Of a DNA stretch of 64,000 nt, positions 27,504 to 37,296 are shown piece after piece. The stretch lies in assembly GCF_017695975.1 (NCBI RefSeq), contig NZ_JAAORN010000001.1:124001-188000 (forward strand), read 5' to 3'. A program made the translations under genes and the position numbers. Within the stretch, counting starts at the first letter, position 1. Each line of letters starts with the position of its first letter. Source of the DNA: Prochlorococcus marinus CUG1417. Lineage in GTDB: Bacteria; Cyanobacteriota; Cyanobacteriia; PCC-6307; Cyanobiaceae. Under the pieces are notes generated by a model. It worked only from the letters and a program-made list of their open reading frames with translations. It searched no databases and was not told the origin of the DNA.

Positions 27504-28132
27504 ATAGATCATCCTCAAATAGAAGGCCAAGGAGAGGCTCAAATAGAAATTATTATCCTTCAAATCCAAGAGGTTCAAGAGATATTGATCCTAACGGACA
27601 AATAAATGGCAGATTGCCTGCCTCTTCTGAACAAAAGATCAACTTAAGTTCAGGAACTATTGCTGTACTTGCGGGAGTACTCATTTTAGGAGTTGGTATT
27701 GGGAGTGCTATCACAAGTACAACAGACGGCGGACAGGGAAATATAGCTAGTCAACAACAATTAGATATGGCTGTTCCAGATCCTGAATTTTGTAGACAAT
27801 GGGGAGCTAGTGCTTTTGTGATTGATGTTGAAATGTATACTACTCTGAATCCATCTACGAGTTTTGTAACGCAACCAGCTCTTCAACCGGGGTGTGTGAT
27901 TAGAAGGGAGAATTGGACAGTTTTACAAAAACAAGGCGCAATTAGTAATGAAGATGTAAGAGAATGTAAGCAAAGGATGAATACTTTTGCTTACATTGGA
28001 TCTATAAGGGATAAGCCAATAGTTAAGTGCGTTTACCAGACTGATGTAAATGAAAATAAATTTATAATTAAAGGCGATGGACAAGCCGAAGATGGAGGAG
28101 TAGGTATTAATAAAGAAGCAATTCAGTTTTGA
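27500..28132 (+). CDS. Conserved cyanobacterial membrane-anchored protein (DUF3172-like)
   Basis: The 210-residue protein begins at GTG (27500), 4 bases inside ndhM. The first 50 residues are basic, Arg/Asn/Ser-rich and disordered. A single hydrophobic helix lies at about 51-70 ([18 protein letters not shown]). The C-terminal domain of about 140 residues has [23 protein letters not shown]-type features and several Cys residues. This layout fits the DUF3172 family as I remember it, whose function is unknown. Coupling to ndhM could be accidental. Confidence 0.75.
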   Translation: MNRSSSNRRPRRGSNRNYYPSNPRGSRDIDPNGQINGRLPASSEQKINLSSGTIAVLAGVLILGVGIGSAITSTTDGGQGNIASQQQLDMAVPDPEFCRQWGASAFVIDVEMYTTLNPSTSFVTQPALQPGCVIRRENWTVLQKQGAISNEDVRECKQRMNTFAYIGSIRDKPIVKCVYQTDVNENKFIIKGDGQAEDGGVGINKEAIQF

Positions 28133-28138
28133 TCAGAA

Positions 28139-29083
28139 CTATATATGCCTTAAAGGACTTTCTAAACTGGCAAATTGTGGCAGAATATTTTTCTTAAATA
28201 CTTCTGATGCTCTCGATGTATATCGTGACGGATTAGTAATTAATTTGAGTTCTCTTTTAACTTCTAGGTCGGCAACGAATGCTTTGTGGATTGTCCCAGC
28301 AGATAGTTCTCTTTCAATTGAAACAACAGGCAAAAAGGATGCGCCTAATCCTGACTGAACTGCATTCTTGATTGCTTCAAGAGAGTTAAGTTCCATTTCA
28401 ATTTTTAATCTTTGAATATCAAGTCCAGAATCTTGAAGCAGTTTGTCAACAACTTTTCTTGTTGTTGATTGAGAGTCTAATGTTACAAAATTTAATTTGT
28501 ATAAGTCTTCTTTTAAGAGCTCTTTTTTTGTCGAAAGTGGGTGTTTAGAGGGTAAAACTAATGCCAATTCATCTGTGGCATATGGAATTACTTGTAGCAA
28601 ATTTTCTAAATCTCCTGGTAATTGTCCGCCAATAATGGCCAAGTCAATTTGGCCATTGGCGACACTCCAACCAGTTCTTCTAGTACTATGAACTTGAAGT
28701 TGAACAGATACATCAGGGTATTTTTGTCTAAATAGTCCTATCATTCTGGGCATTAAATAAGTTCCCGTTGTTTGGCTGGCTCCAATCACAAGTGTTCCAC
28801 CTTTTAAGCTATTTAAATCTTCAATAGCTTTGCAGGCTTCGTCGCACTGATTCAAAATTCGTTCGCAATATTCAAGTAATAATCTGCCTGCTTCAGTCAA
28901 TAAAGCCTTCCTGCCACCTCTGTCGAAAATTGTGATTTCAAGTTGTTTTTCTAGATTTTGTATTTGTAAACTCACGGCAGGTTGAGTTACATACAGGAGG
29001 TCTGCAGCTTTTTTAAAACTGCCTTGAGCTGCTATAGCTTTTAGTATTCTTAATTGGTCGAGTGTAAATGGTAATTCTGGCAT
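28139..29083 (-). CDS. rbcR: LysR-family regulator RbcR
   Basis: RbcR is a transcription factor (plastid Ycf30) that in cyanobacteria and algae activates RuBisCO and carbon-fixation genes. Of the 314 residues, the helix-turn-helix at about 7-65 has [26 protein letters not shown] and the effector-binding domain starts at about 95 ([15 protein letters not shown]). The combination with the N-terminal [14 protein letters not shown] is close to RbcR, as opposed to NdhR or CmpR, although effectors cannot be read from sequence. It is divergent from the Z-ISO gene across 83 bases and could autoregulate there. Confidence 0.88.
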   Translation of the reverse strand: MPELPFTLDQLRILKAIAAQGSFKKAADLLYVTQPAVSLQIQNLEKQLEITIFDRGGRKALLTEAGRLLLEYCERILNQCDEACKAIEDLNSLKGGTLVIGASQTTGTYLMPRMIGLFRQKYPDVSVQLQVHSTRRTGWSVANGQIDLAIIGGQLPGDLENLLQVIPYATDELALVLPSKHPLSTKKELLKEDLYKLNFVTLDSQSTTRKVVDKLLQDSGLDIQRLKIEMELNSLEAIKNAVQSGLGASFLPVVSIERELSAGTIHKAFVADLEVKRELKLITNPSRYTSRASEVFKKNILPQFASLESPLRHI

Positions 29084-29166
29084 CTATTATGCCTGCAATT
29101 GCTTATAATTCTAATGCTAAGAAGTATTCTTGTTAAGAACAAAAATTATTTGAATAATTTAAATGT

Positions 29167-29895
29167 ATGGAGACTCATAAAACTTCTTTAATAATCTTGC
29201 TATTGATTTTGATTTTTGCAGTAATTCATAGTGGTGGAGCTGCTTTAAGAACCAAAGCAGAATCTATTATGGGTCCAAGGTTATGGCGGTTGTGTTTTGT
29301 TTTTTTAAGTTTGCCATCTGCAATTATCTTGATTAGTTATTTTTTAGCTCATAGATATGACGGAATCAGGTTATGGAATTTTCAAGGTAATAATCTTGTT
29401 TTTGTAATGGTTTGGTTTTTAACTGCATTAAGTTTTTTATTTTTATATCCCGCTACTTACAATTTGCTAGAAATCCCCTCGGTTTTAAAACCTAAAGTAA
29501 GAATCTATGGAACTGGGATAATGAGAATCACTAGACATCCTCAAGCATTTGGTCAGATAATTTGGTGTGTTGCTCATACTTTATGGATTGGCACATCATT
29601 CACATTAGTAACTTCTATTGGCTTAATTTTGCATCATCTTTTTGCAATCTGGCATGGTGATAAAAGATTGGCAAATAGATTCGGGGAAGAATTTGAAAAA
29701 TATAAAAAAGATACTTCCATAATCCCTTTCATGGCAATTCTTGAAGGGAGGCAAGAATTTAAGATGAAAGAATTTTTTAGATTATCTCAGCTTGGTATAA
29801 TTGTCGCTATTGGCGTACTTTGGTGGTCCCATCAGTACATAAATATTGCTGTTAAAACATTTAATTCATCATTTTTGTCTGAATTTTTCAATTGA
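29167..29895 (+). CDS. 15-cis-zeta-carotene isomerase (Z-ISO), NnrU family
   Basis: Z-ISO is a haem-containing membrane enzyme that isomerises the central 15-cis bond of tri-cis-zeta-carotene, linking phytoene desaturase to zeta-carotene desaturase. It has 242 residues with about six hydrophobic segments. It carries His21 (IHSGGAALR), His62 (AHRYDGIRLW), His124 (GIMRITRHPQAFGQ), His137 and a His cluster at 156-163; in the plant enzyme two conserved His ligate haem. The LYPATYNLLE and ITRHPQ segments match plant Z-ISO closely. Many annotations call this NnrU. The nearby crtB-pds pair supports a carotenoid role. Confidence 0.88.
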   Translation: METHKTSLIILLLILIFAVIHSGGAALRTKAESIMGPRLWRLCFVFLSLPSAIILISYFLAHRYDGIRLWNFQGNNLVFVMVWFLTALSFLFLYPATYNLLEIPSVLKPKVRIYGTGIMRITRHPQAFGQIIWCVAHTLWIGTSFTLVTSIGLILHHLFAIWHGDKRLANRFGEEFEKYKKDTSIIPFMAILEGRQEFKMKEFFRLSQLGIIVAIGVLWWSHQYINIAVKTFNSSFLSEFFN

Positions 29896-29928
29896 CAGTT
29901 TAAAATCTAAATATAAGTTTTTTAAAAC

Positions 29929-31950
29929 ATGCCTCAAGCTTCAGAAATTGCCTGGTTAATTCCTGTTTTCCCACTTATTGGAGCAGTGCTTTCTGGTTTA
30001 GGCCTAATAAGTATTAACAAGAAAATTAATAATTCCAGAGAAATTGTTTCTGTAGGTCTTATTTCGTTTGTTGGCATTTCTGCGGCAATTAGTTACAAAG
30101 CTCTTTTTGAACAAGTTAATGGTTATCAATCTGTAGAAAAATTATTTGTATGGGCTAGTGCTGGGGATTTTATTATTCCGATGGGTTTTGTCCTTGATCC
30201 TTTGGGTAGTGTAATGCTTGCTCTTGTAACGACTATAACTTTGCTGGTAATGATCTACTCTCATGGTTATATGGCGCATGACAAAGGTTATGTCAGATTT
30301 TTTACATATTTAGCATTATTTAGTAGTTCAATGATGGGACTAATAGTTAGTCCGAATTTATTAGAAATTTATGTTTTTTGGGAATTAGTTGGGATGTGTT
30401 CTTATTTGTTGGTTGGTTTTTGGTATGACAGGGATGGCGCTGCCCACGCTGCACAAAAAGCATTTGTTGTTAATAGAGTGGGAGATTTTGGCTTATTACT
30501 AGGAATTCTTGGCCTATTTTGGGCAACAAATAGTTTTGATTTTAATGAAATAGCCACTGGAATTTCTCAATCAATATCTGACAATTCGATACCTATTTGG
30601 GCTGCTTTACTCCTTTGTTTTTTAGTTTTTTTAGGGCCAATGGCAAAATCTGCTCAGTTTCCTCTTCATGTGTGGTTGCCTGATGCAATGGAAGGCCCGA
30701 CACCTATTTCTGCACTTATCCATGCCGCAACAATGGTTGCTGCAGGAATATTTCTTGTAGCAAGACTCCAACCTTTGTACTCAATATTCCCCTCTATTCA
30801 GTTCATTATTGCTTTAGTTGGCACCATTACTTGTTTTTTAGGAGCCTCTATAGCTTTGACCCAAATGGATTTAAAAAAAGGTTTAGCTTACAGCACAGTG
30901 TCTCAGCTTGGGTATATGATGCTTGCAATGGGTTGTGGAGCGCCAGTAGCAGGAATTTTTCATTTAGTGACTCATGCTTGCTTCAAAGCAATGCTATTTT
31001 TGGGATCTGGTTCAGTAATACATGCTATGGAAGAAGTAGTTGGCCATCAGCCTGTATTAGCTCAAGATATGAGATTAATGGGTGGTTTAAGAAAAAAAAT
31101 GCCATATACATCAACAACATTTTTAATAGGTTGCGTAGCAATTAGTGGTATTCCACCATTGGCAGGTTTTTGGAGTAAAGATGAGATACTCGGAAATGCT
31201 TTTATATCATTTCCAGCTTTTTGGTTTGTAGGACTTCTAACCGCTGGTATGACTGCTTTTTATATGTTTAGGCTTTATTTCTTGACATTTGAAGGAGATT
31301 TCAGGGGAGAAAATAAAGAATTGCAAAAAGAGCTTCTAATAGCCTCTAAAATAAACCAAGATGAAGAAAATGAAGAACTACATGAAAAGCATGGCTCTAT
31401 TCATGAGTCACCCTGGTCAATGACATTTCCCTTGGTATTTCTAGCTGTACCTTCTCTAATTATTGGTTTTATGGGACTTCCATGGGATAGCAAAATTGCA
31501 AATCTACTAGATCCTGAAGAAGCAGAGACTGCTGCAAAAGCTTTTGAATTAAAAGAATTTTTGCCTTTAGCGACAGCTTCAGTTCTTATTGCATCGGCTG
31601 GAATCATTATTGCTTATCAGGCATATTTTGTGAAAAAAATTAATTTATCAGTTTTATTTGCCGAGAAGTTTCCTAGTATCAACAGATTTTTATCCAATAA
31701 ATGGTATCTAGATGACATTAATGAAAAACTTTTTGTTAAGGGTAGTAGAAAACTTGCTAAAGAAGTCTTAGAGGTTGATTCTAAAGTTGTTGATGGCGTC
31801 GTAAATCTTACTGGACTTGTAACTTTAGGAAGTGGAGAAGGTTTAAAATATTTTGAGACTGGTAGGGCTCAATTTTACGCGCTTATTGTTTTTGGAGGCG
31901 TAATTCTACTAGTTGCCATATTTGGTATTCAATCTCCTCAAGTATCTTAA
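29929..31950 (+). CDS. ndhF: NDH-1 subunit 5 (NdhF)
   Basis: NdhF is an antiporter-like proton-pumping membrane subunit of NDH-1, taking part in respiratory and cyclic electron flow. It has 673 residues with about 15-16 membrane helices. The proton-channel residues are visible in VFWELVGMCSYLLVGFW (Glu), LVFLGPMAKSAQFPLHVWLPDAMEGPTPISA (Lys, His and Asp) and LAGFWSKDE. A long C-terminal lateral helix region follows the last antiporter core. It resembles the NdhF1 (respiratory) form more than the CO2-uptake forms, and it is followed by ndhD, as in many cyanobacteria. Confidence 0.95.
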   Translation: MPQASEIAWLIPVFPLIGAVLSGLGLISINKKINNSREIVSVGLISFVGISAAISYKALFEQVNGYQSVEKLFVWASAGDFIIPMGFVLDPLGSVMLALVTTITLLVMIYSHGYMAHDKGYVRFFTYLALFSSSMMGLIVSPNLLEIYVFWELVGMCSYLLVGFWYDRDGAAHAAQKAFVVNRVGDFGLLLGILGLFWATNSFDFNEIATGISQSISDNSIPIWAALLLCFLVFLGPMAKSAQFPLHVWLPDAMEGPTPISALIHAATMVAAGIFLVARLQPLYSIFPSIQFIIALVGTITCFLGASIALTQMDLKKGLAYSTVSQLGYMMLAMGCGAPVAGIFHLVTHACFKAMLFLGSGSVIHAMEEVVGHQPVLAQDMRLMGGLRKKMPYTSTTFLIGCVAISGIPPLAGFWSKDEILGNAFISFPAFWFVGLLTAGMTAFYMFRLYFLTFEGDFRGENKELQKELLIASKINQDEENEELHEKHGSIHESPWSMTFPLVFLAVPSLIIGFMGLPWDSKIANLLDPEEAETAAKAFELKEFLPLATASVLIASAGIIIAYQAYFVKKINLSVLFAEKFPSINRFLSNKWYLDDINEKLFVKGSRKLAKEVLEVDSKVVDGVVNLTGLVTLGSGEGLKYFETGRAQFYALIVFGGVILLVAIFGIQSPQVS

Positions 31951-32035
31951 TTACAATTGTGTGTCTTCACTGTCCATTGGGGTGAAAAAATACAGAAAAT
32001 TTCTAGACTTTATTTAAGATAAATTTCTTATTAAA

Positions 32036-33676
32036 TTGAGTACTTATTTTTATACACATTTTGCGACACAAATGTTGGGAACTTTGGGAGCTGGAATGTC
32101 TAATTTTCCTTGGTTATCTGCTTCAATTTTATTCCCAATTGGTAGTGCATTTGTGATACCTTTTTTCCCTGATAAAGGTGATGGCAAAGAGGTTAGATGG
32201 TTTGCATTGTCTATTGCATTAATAACTTTTTTAATAACTGTAGGTTCATATATAAATGGCTTTGATATTAGTAATGAAAATGTCCAACTGAAAGAAAATA
32301 TTAGCTGGCTCCCGGATTTAGGTCTTACTTGGTCTGTTGGTGCTGATGGCATGTCTATGCCATTAATACTATTGACTAGTTTTATAACTGCTTTAGCAGT
32401 TCTTGCTGCATGGCCAGTCAAGTTCAAACCAAAGTTATTTTTCTTTTTAATATTGATTATGGATGGTGGTCAAATCGCTGTGTTTGCAGTACAGGATATG
32501 CTTTTATTCTTTCTGACTTGGGAACTTGAGTTAATTCCGGTTTATTTATTACTTGCTATATGGGGTGGCAAAAATCGACAATATGCTGCAACAAAATTCA
32601 TTATTTATACAGCTGGTAGTTCTATTTTTATTCTTTTGGCTGCGTTAGCAATGGGTTTTTATGGTACAGAAATTCCTAACTTTGAGTTTTCTCACTTGGC
32701 AGCTCAAGATTTTAGTCAAAAATTCCAAATATTATGTTACGTCGGGCTCTTAATTGCATTTGGAGTGAAACTACCAATAGTACCTCTTCATACTTGGCTT
32801 CCAGATGCTCATGGAGAGGCCACAGCTCCTGTTCATATGCTTCTAGCTGGAATTTTATTAAAGATGGGAGGATATGCTCTTTTAAGATTCAATGCACAAT
32901 TATTACCCGTTGCTCATGCTCAATTTGCCCCACTATTAATAGTTCTAGGGGTAGTCAATATAATTTATGCTGCATTAACTTCTTTTGCTCAAAGAAATCT
33001 TAAAAGAAAAATTGCATATAGTTCGATTAGTCATATGGGTTTCGTTCTTATTGGTATAGGTAGTTTTAGTAGCCTTGGAACAAGTGGAGCTATGCTGCAA
33101 ATGGTTAGTCATGGATTAATCGGTGCAAGTTTATTTTTTCTTGTTGGTGCCACCTATGATAGAACTAAGACTCTTAAACTTGATGAAATGAGTGGTGTAG
33201 GACAAAAAATGAGAATCATGTTTGCCCTATGGACTGCTTGCTCGCTTGCTTCTCTAGCTTTGCCTGGCATGAGTGGATTTGTTTCGGAATTGATGGTATT
33301 TACAGGATTTGTTACTGATGAAGTTTATACACTTCCGTTCAGGGTAGTTATGGCCTCTTTAGCTGCTATCGGTGTAATACTTACTCCTATTTATCTACTT
33401 TCAATGTTACGAGAAATTTTCTTTGGTAAAGAAAATCCTAAATTGATCGAAGAACGAAAACTTATAGATGCAGAGCCAAGGGAAGTTTATATTATTGCTT
33501 GTTTACTTTTACCGATTATTGGTATAGGTCTGTACCCAAGATTAGTAACTGAAAGTTACATTGCATCTATCAATAATTTGGTTGATCGAGATTTAACTGC
33601 AGTTAAAGGTGCTGTGAAAACAAATATTTTTTCAGGCACTAAAGCAAATGAGATCCTAAAAGCTCCTACTATATAA
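32036..33676 (+). CDS. ndhD: NDH-1 subunit 4 (NdhD)
   Basis: NdhD is an antiporter-like membrane subunit of NDH-1. It has 546 residues with about 14 helices. Key residues are in [46 protein letters not shown] and the Lys of [18 protein letters not shown] at 32036 opens the frame; an ATG at 32072 ([14 protein letters not shown]) would start nearer the first conserved residues, so the first 12 residues are uncertain. It follows ndhF by 85 bases and probably forms the distal end of the NDH-1 membrane arm with it. Confidence 0.94.
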   Translation: MSTYFYTHFATQMLGTLGAGMSNFPWLSASILFPIGSAFVIPFFPDKGDGKEVRWFALSIALITFLITVGSYINGFDISNENVQLKENISWLPDLGLTWSVGADGMSMPLILLTSFITALAVLAAWPVKFKPKLFFFLILIMDGGQIAVFAVQDMLLFFLTWELELIPVYLLLAIWGGKNRQYAATKFIIYTAGSSIFILLAALAMGFYGTEIPNFEFSHLAAQDFSQKFQILCYVGLLIAFGVKLPIVPLHTWLPDAHGEATAPVHMLLAGILLKMGGYALLRFNAQLLPVAHAQFAPLLIVLGVVNIIYAALTSFAQRNLKRKIAYSSISHMGFVLIGIGSFSSLGTSGAMLQMVSHGLIGASLFFLVGATYDRTKTLKLDEMSGVGQKMRIMFALWTACSLASLALPGMSGFVSELMVFTGFVTDEVYTLPFRVVMASLAAIGVILTPIYLLSMLREIFFGKENPKLIEERKLIDAEPREVYIIACLLLPIIGIGLYPRLVTESYIASINNLVDRDLTAVKGAVKTNIFSGTKANEILKAPTI

Positions 33677-33685
33677 TTTTTAAAA

Positions 33686-33710
33686 TTAATGCGATATTGT
33701 TTGGCATTAA
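33686..33710. terminator. Hairpin after ndhD, possible terminator or processing site
   Basis: TTAATGC (33686-33692) and GCATTAA (33704-33710) form a perfect 7-bp stem with an 11-base loop, 9 bases beyond the ndhD stop. No T run follows on the plus strand, so a terminator role is uncertain. Confidence 0.3.
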
Positions 33711-33799
33711 ATAATTAAGGGTATATCTTATGTATAGCTATTACCAATTTAAAAATATCTAACTACAACCCTGTTCATAGACAACAATTAGGGCCTAGA

Positions 33800-34621
33800 T
33801 TGTTGATTAAGTTTCTTCAAGACGCCGCAGGTAAAGGTGATCTTGATCCATGGGATATTGATGTAATAAGTGTAATTGATAGTTTTTTAGAGCAATATTC
33901 ACAATCTTTTTGCAGCAAATCAAATAGTAAAAGTTCCTATCAAAAGGATTTATCTGAGACAAGTGAAGCATTTTTTGCTGCTTCCGTATTAGTTAATTTA
34001 AAGGCTCAAGTTTTGGAATCTGATGTTTTCAAAGACAATTCTTCCGATTTTGAAGATGATTTTGACTTGGATGATCAAGATTGGATTGACCAAGAATTTG
34101 ATATACCAAAATATCCTGAAAAATATCTAAGGAGAAGATCAATAGCACAACCAATTCTCAAACGTACAACCACTCTGGGAGAACTTGTAAGCCAGTTAGA
34201 GTCTATTGCTGAAGTTATAGAAACCCAAGACCTTCTACTAATGAAGAGAAAAAGAAATAAAAAATATTCAGATAAAGCTTTAATTTCTCAAGTGAAATCA
34301 TTAGCGCATCGTGAGAAACTACCGGAAACCACTAAAGCACTAGGTAAATTTATTGAAGGGTGGGAAAAAGCATTACAGTGGACAGATTTTGAATATCTAG
34401 TTGAGAAATGGCAAACTGTTGTAAAAAATGATTTAGATAAAGATCGTTTGGGGGTTTTTTGGGCCTTATTATTTTTATCATCTGAAAATAAAATTGAAAT
34501 TAAACAAATTAACTACTTATATGGACCAATTCAAATTAAAAGAATAATTCCTGAAGGAGGCTTAGCTCAATTGCCCATAGATAATCTTGATGTATCTAAG
34601 ACTTATCCTTCTGCTGTTTAG
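33800..34621 (+). CDS. scpA: Segregation and condensation protein A
   Basis: ScpA is the kleisin subunit linking SMC and ScpB in chromosome condensation. It has 273 residues. The N-terminal LLIKFLQDAAGKGDLDPWDIDVISVIDSFLEQY matches the SMC-neck binding motif of the family. A long acidic linker lies in the middle (FEDDFDLDDQDWIDQE) and a winged-helix C-terminal domain near 200-260. The TTG at 33800 is the first usual start codon, but the frame is open back to 33719 with no ATG or GTG, and the upstream residues look coding. The true start may be a rarer codon, such as ATT at 33740. Confidence 0.82.
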   Translation: MLIKFLQDAAGKGDLDPWDIDVISVIDSFLEQYSQSFCSKSNSKSSYQKDLSETSEAFFAASVLVNLKAQVLESDVFKDNSSDFEDDFDLDDQDWIDQEFDIPKYPEKYLRRRSIAQPILKRTTTLGELVSQLESIAEVIETQDLLLMKRKRNKKYSDKALISQVKSLAHREKLPETTKALGKFIEGWEKALQWTDFEYLVEKWQTVVKNDLDKDRLGVFWALLFLSSENKIEIKQINYLYGPIQIKRIIPEGGLAQLPIDNLDVSKTYPSAV

Positions 34622-34640
34622 GAGCTTATTAGTAATAACG

Positions 34641-34646
34641 TATAAT
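34641..34646 (+). promoter_or_regulatory. Candidate -10 element before the NDP-sugar gene
   Basis: TATAAT lies 23 bases before the ATG at 34670 in a 48-base gap, with an AAAGAGG ribosome-binding-like stretch between them (34653-34659). No -35 box is obvious. If used, it would give a very short leader. Confidence 0.3.
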
Positions 34647-34669
34647 CTTTAAAAAGAGGTTTTGAATTC

Positions 34670-35848
34670 ATGAAGGCAATGATACTTGCGGCAGGTAAAG
34701 GTACACGTGTTCAGCCTATTACGCATGTTATTCCGAAACCGATGATTCCGATTTTGCAAAAACCTGTTATGGAGTTTCTCTTGGAACTTTTAAGAGAACA
34801 TAACTTTAAGGAAATAATGGTAAATGTTTCTCATCTGGCTGAAGAAATTGAAAATTATTTTAGGGATGGGCAAAGATTTGGAGTAGAAATTGCGTATAGT
34901 TTTGAGGGAAGAATTGAAGATGGAGAATTAATAGGTGATGCTTTGGGATCCGCAGGAGGATTAAAAAAAATTCAAGATTTTCAAAATTTCTTTGATGAAA
35001 CTTTTGTTGTTTTATGTGGTGATGCTTTAGTTGATTTAGATTTAACTCAAGCTGTTAAAAAACATAAGCAGAAAGGAGCTATTGCGAGCTTAATAACAAA
35101 GAAGGTAACTAAAGATCAAGTATCAAGTTATGGTGTCGTAGTTTCTGATGAAAATGGACGAATAAAGGCTTTTCAGGAAAAGCCAACAGTTGATCAAGCT
35201 TTAAGTGACTCTATAAATACAGGAATATATCTTTTCGAACCTGAAATTTTTAATTACATACCTTCAGCAGAGAAATTTGATATTGGAGCTGATCTTTTTC
35301 CTAAACTTGTTGAAATGAATTTACCATTTTTTGCATTACCAATGGATTTTGAATGGGTAGATATTGGAAAAGTTCCTGATTATTGGAGTGCTATTAGAAA
35401 TGTATTACAAGGTAAGGTGAGACAAGTGCAAATACCAGGTAAGGAAATAAAACCAGGAGTTTTTACCGGTTTGAATGTAGCGGCTAACTGGGAAAATATT
35501 AATATTATCGGGCCAGTTTATATAGGAGGCATGACTAGGATCGAGGATGGAGCAACAATTATTGGCCCTTCCATGATTGGACCAAGTTGTTGTATTTGCG
35601 AGGGAGCAACTATAGATAACTCAATTATTTTTGATTATTCTAAAATCGGTAAAGGTGTAAGACTTATGGATAAGTTAGTGTTTGGTAAATATTGTGTTGG
35701 GAAAAATGGAGATCATTTTGATTTGCAAGATGCATCTTTAGATTGGTTAATAGCAGATTCAAGAAGAGCTGATTTGACTGAGCCATCACCTCAGCAGAAA
35801 GCTATGGCAGAATTATTAGGTACTGACTTGATTAATATTCCAGACTAA
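34670..35848 (+). CDS. Sugar-phosphate nucleotidyltransferase with C-terminal hexapeptide repeats
   Basis: The 392-residue enzyme is predicted to make an NDP-sugar from a sugar 1-phosphate. The N-terminal nucleotidyltransferase domain has AAGKGTRVQP (7-16), KPMIPI and FVVLCGDALVDLD, where the Asp binds metal. The C-terminal third contains left-handed beta-helix repeats (IIGPVYIGGMTRIEDGATIIG and following). The architecture is that of mannose-1-phosphate guanylyltransferase and UTP-glucose-1-phosphate uridylyltransferase relatives; the sugar and nucleotide cannot be decided. It is distinct from RfbA in the glycan region, which lacks the beta-helix tail. It overlaps metF convergently by 17 bases. 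Confidence 0.82.
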   Translation: MKAMILAAGKGTRVQPITHVIPKPMIPILQKPVMEFLLELLREHNFKEIMVNVSHLAEEIENYFRDGQRFGVEIAYSFEGRIEDGELIGDALGSAGGLKKIQDFQNFFDETFVVLCGDALVDLDLTQAVKKHKQKGAIASLITKKVTKDQVSSYGVVVSDENGRIKAFQEKPTVDQALSDSINTGIYLFEPEIFNYIPSAEKFDIGADLFPKLVEMNLPFFALPMDFEWVDIGKVPDYWSAIRNVLQGKVRQVQIPGKEIKPGVFTGLNVAANWENINIIGPVYIGGMTRIEDGATIIGPSMIGPSCCICEGATIDNSIIFDYSKIGKGVRLMDKLVFGKYCVGKNGDHFDLQDASLDWLIADSRRADLTEPSPQQKAMAELLGTDLINIPD

Positions 35849-36722
35849 GATCAGCTTTTTCAATTATCTCAGGAATTAAATGCTCTGATTTTACGGCCAT
35901 TAGATGAATACCATCTGCGATATTAATAAAATCATGAGCCTGTTCAGCTGCAATTTTAATACCTTCTTGTAATGGGTCTTTAGCATCTTTTAGACGATTT
36001 AAGATATTTTCAGGGATGTTTGCCCCTGGCACGTATTTGTTTATAAAGAGAGCATTTTTATAAGACTTTAATAGGAATACACCTGCAATTACAGGCATGT
36101 CGAGAGGGTTGGTAATTTGTTCACAAAACTCTATCAAATTTTCTTTTTTCATAACCATTTGAGTTTGTATAAATCCAGCCCCAGCCTCTTTTTTCTTTCT
36201 CATTCTATTTTCTAAACTTCTTTTATTTCTGCAACTGGGATCAGCTGCAGCACCTGCAAAAATAAATGTTTTTTTATCGGAGAGTTCTCCAAAAGTAGGA
36301 TCAATTCCTTTATTGAAGGCTTGAATTTGTTTTAGTAATCTTACTGACTCAAACTCATGAACAGCCTTGGCATCTTGTTGATCCCCGGCTTTTACTGAAT
36401 CACCAGTAATGCATAGAATGTTTTTAATTCCTAAAGCATTTGCTCCAAGAATGTCTGATTGTAAAGCAATTTTATTACGATCTCTGCAAGATATTTGCAT
36501 GACTGGTTCTATTCCATGTTCCAGTAATAGTTTGGACATTGCCAAGCTGCACATTCTCATTACTGCCCTACTTCCATCAGTAATGTTAACTGCATGTACC
36601 TTATCCTTCAAAAGTTGTGCTATCTTAAGAGATCTTATGGGGCTTCCACCTCTAGGCGGCATTAACTCTGCCGTAATTACCTTGGATTTTTTTTCTAAAA
36701 TCTGCTGAAGTTTTGATTTCAA
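35832..36722 (-). CDS. metF: Methylenetetrahydrofolate reductase
   Basis: The enzyme reduces 5,10-methylene-tetrahydrofolate to 5-methyl-tetrahydrofolate for methionine synthesis, using FAD. It is a 296-residue TIM-barrel protein. Family motifs include the early AELMPPRGG (Glu), AVNITDGSRAV, NILCITGD with the FAD-contacting Asp, and GAGFIQTQMV. The length is standard for bacterial MetF. It overlaps the NDP-sugar gene by 17 bases at the 3' ends and diverges from the PedR-like gene across 77 bases. Confidence 0.92.
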   Translation of the reverse strand: MKSKLQQILEKKSKVITAELMPPRGGSPIRSLKIAQLLKDKVHAVNITDGSRAVMRMCSLAMSKLLLEHGIEPVMQISCRDRNKIALQSDILGANALGIKNILCITGDSVKAGDQQDAKAVHEFESVRLLKQIQAFNKGIDPTFGELSDKKTFIFAGAAADPSCRNKRSLENRMRKKKEAGAGFIQTQMVMKKENLIEFCEQITNPLDMPVIAGVFLLKSYKNALFINKYVPGANIPENILNRLKDAKDPLQEGIKIAAEQAHDFINIADGIHLMAVKSEHLIPEIIEKADLSLEY

Positions 36723-36799
36723 TTGCTTTTGTTTCCTAGTTGGTTAACAAGTGTACTGAGATTGCTAAACTTAATTAATATAAAAAAGGAACTGTTTAA

Positions 36800-37078
36800 A
36801 TGCAAATGGTTGATGAAGAAGTAAACAACATTGATATGATGGGTCTCTCAGCAAGGGAGATGGAAATCATTGATCTCGTAGCTGATGGGCTTACAAATCA
36901 AGAAATTGCGGTAAAACTAACTATTAGTAAAAGAACTGTTGATAATCATGTAAGTAATATGTTTACAAAAACTGGTTCTAAAAACAGAGTAGCACTCTTG
37001 AATTGGGCAATGGACAACGGAAAGATTTGTAGAGATGGGTTTAATTGTTGTACACTACCAGACTCTGATCAAGATTAG
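36800..37078 (+). CDS. LuxR-type helix-turn-helix regulator, PedR-like
   Basis: This short 92-residue regulator consists almost only of a LuxR/GerE DNA-binding domain. LSAREMEIIDLVADGLTNQEIA is followed by the recognition helix region ISKRTVDNHVSNMFTKTGSKNRVAL. The C-terminal tail has the Cys-containing stretch KICRDGFNCC. Size, lack of a receiver domain and C-terminal Cys residues resemble PedR of Synechocystis, which responds to photosynthetic electron transport through a redox change. The assignment rests on memory of the family and should be taken as likely, not certain. A good ribosome binding site (AAAAAAGGAAC) precedes the ATG. Confidence 0.75.
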   Translation: MQMVDEEVNNIDMMGLSAREMEIIDLVADGLTNQEIAVKLTISKRTVDNHVSNMFTKTGSKNRVALLNWAMDNGKICRDGFNCCTLPDSDQD

Positions 37079-37080
37079 TA

Positions 37081-37230
37081 TTACCCTTTACTTTTTTTTG
37101 TATCATTTTCTAGTTCCATTAGACAATAATTTGTAGAACCTAATTCGAAGAGTTCAGCATATGCAATACATGCATCCTTGTCTGAATCAACAAATCTCAA
37201 TATTCCTTCTTTGTCGTAAAGACCATACAT
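37081..37230 (-). CDS. Small 49-residue protein of unknown function
   Basis: The minus-strand ATG at 37230 opens a 49-codon frame ending TAA at 37081. The protein begins MYGLYDKEGILRFVDS, continues with DKDACIAYAELFELGS and NYCLMELEN, and ends in a Lys-rich tail. The composition is normal for a folded soluble protein, with aromatic residues, two Cys and balanced charges, and codon use matches the neighbours. It looks like a short one-domain protein with a beta-hairpin followed by a helix (YDKEGILRFVDSD). It fills the gap between the PedR-like gene (convergent, 2 bases) and the CYTH gene upstream. I do not recognise a family. Confidence 0.65.
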   Translation of the reverse strand: MYGLYDKEGILRFVDSDKDACIAYAELFELGSTNYCLMELENDTKKSKG

Positions 37231-37296
37231 CTGGAGAAAATAAAAAATTCTTTGCTTAAATATAAAGAAAATATAAAGGATGAGTGGCTCTTTCGA

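Noticed and set aside
31966-31993. Terminator between ndhF and ndhD
   Set aside because: The TTCAC...GTGAA stem is only 5 bp with a large loop, and the flanking run is A on the plus strand rather than T.
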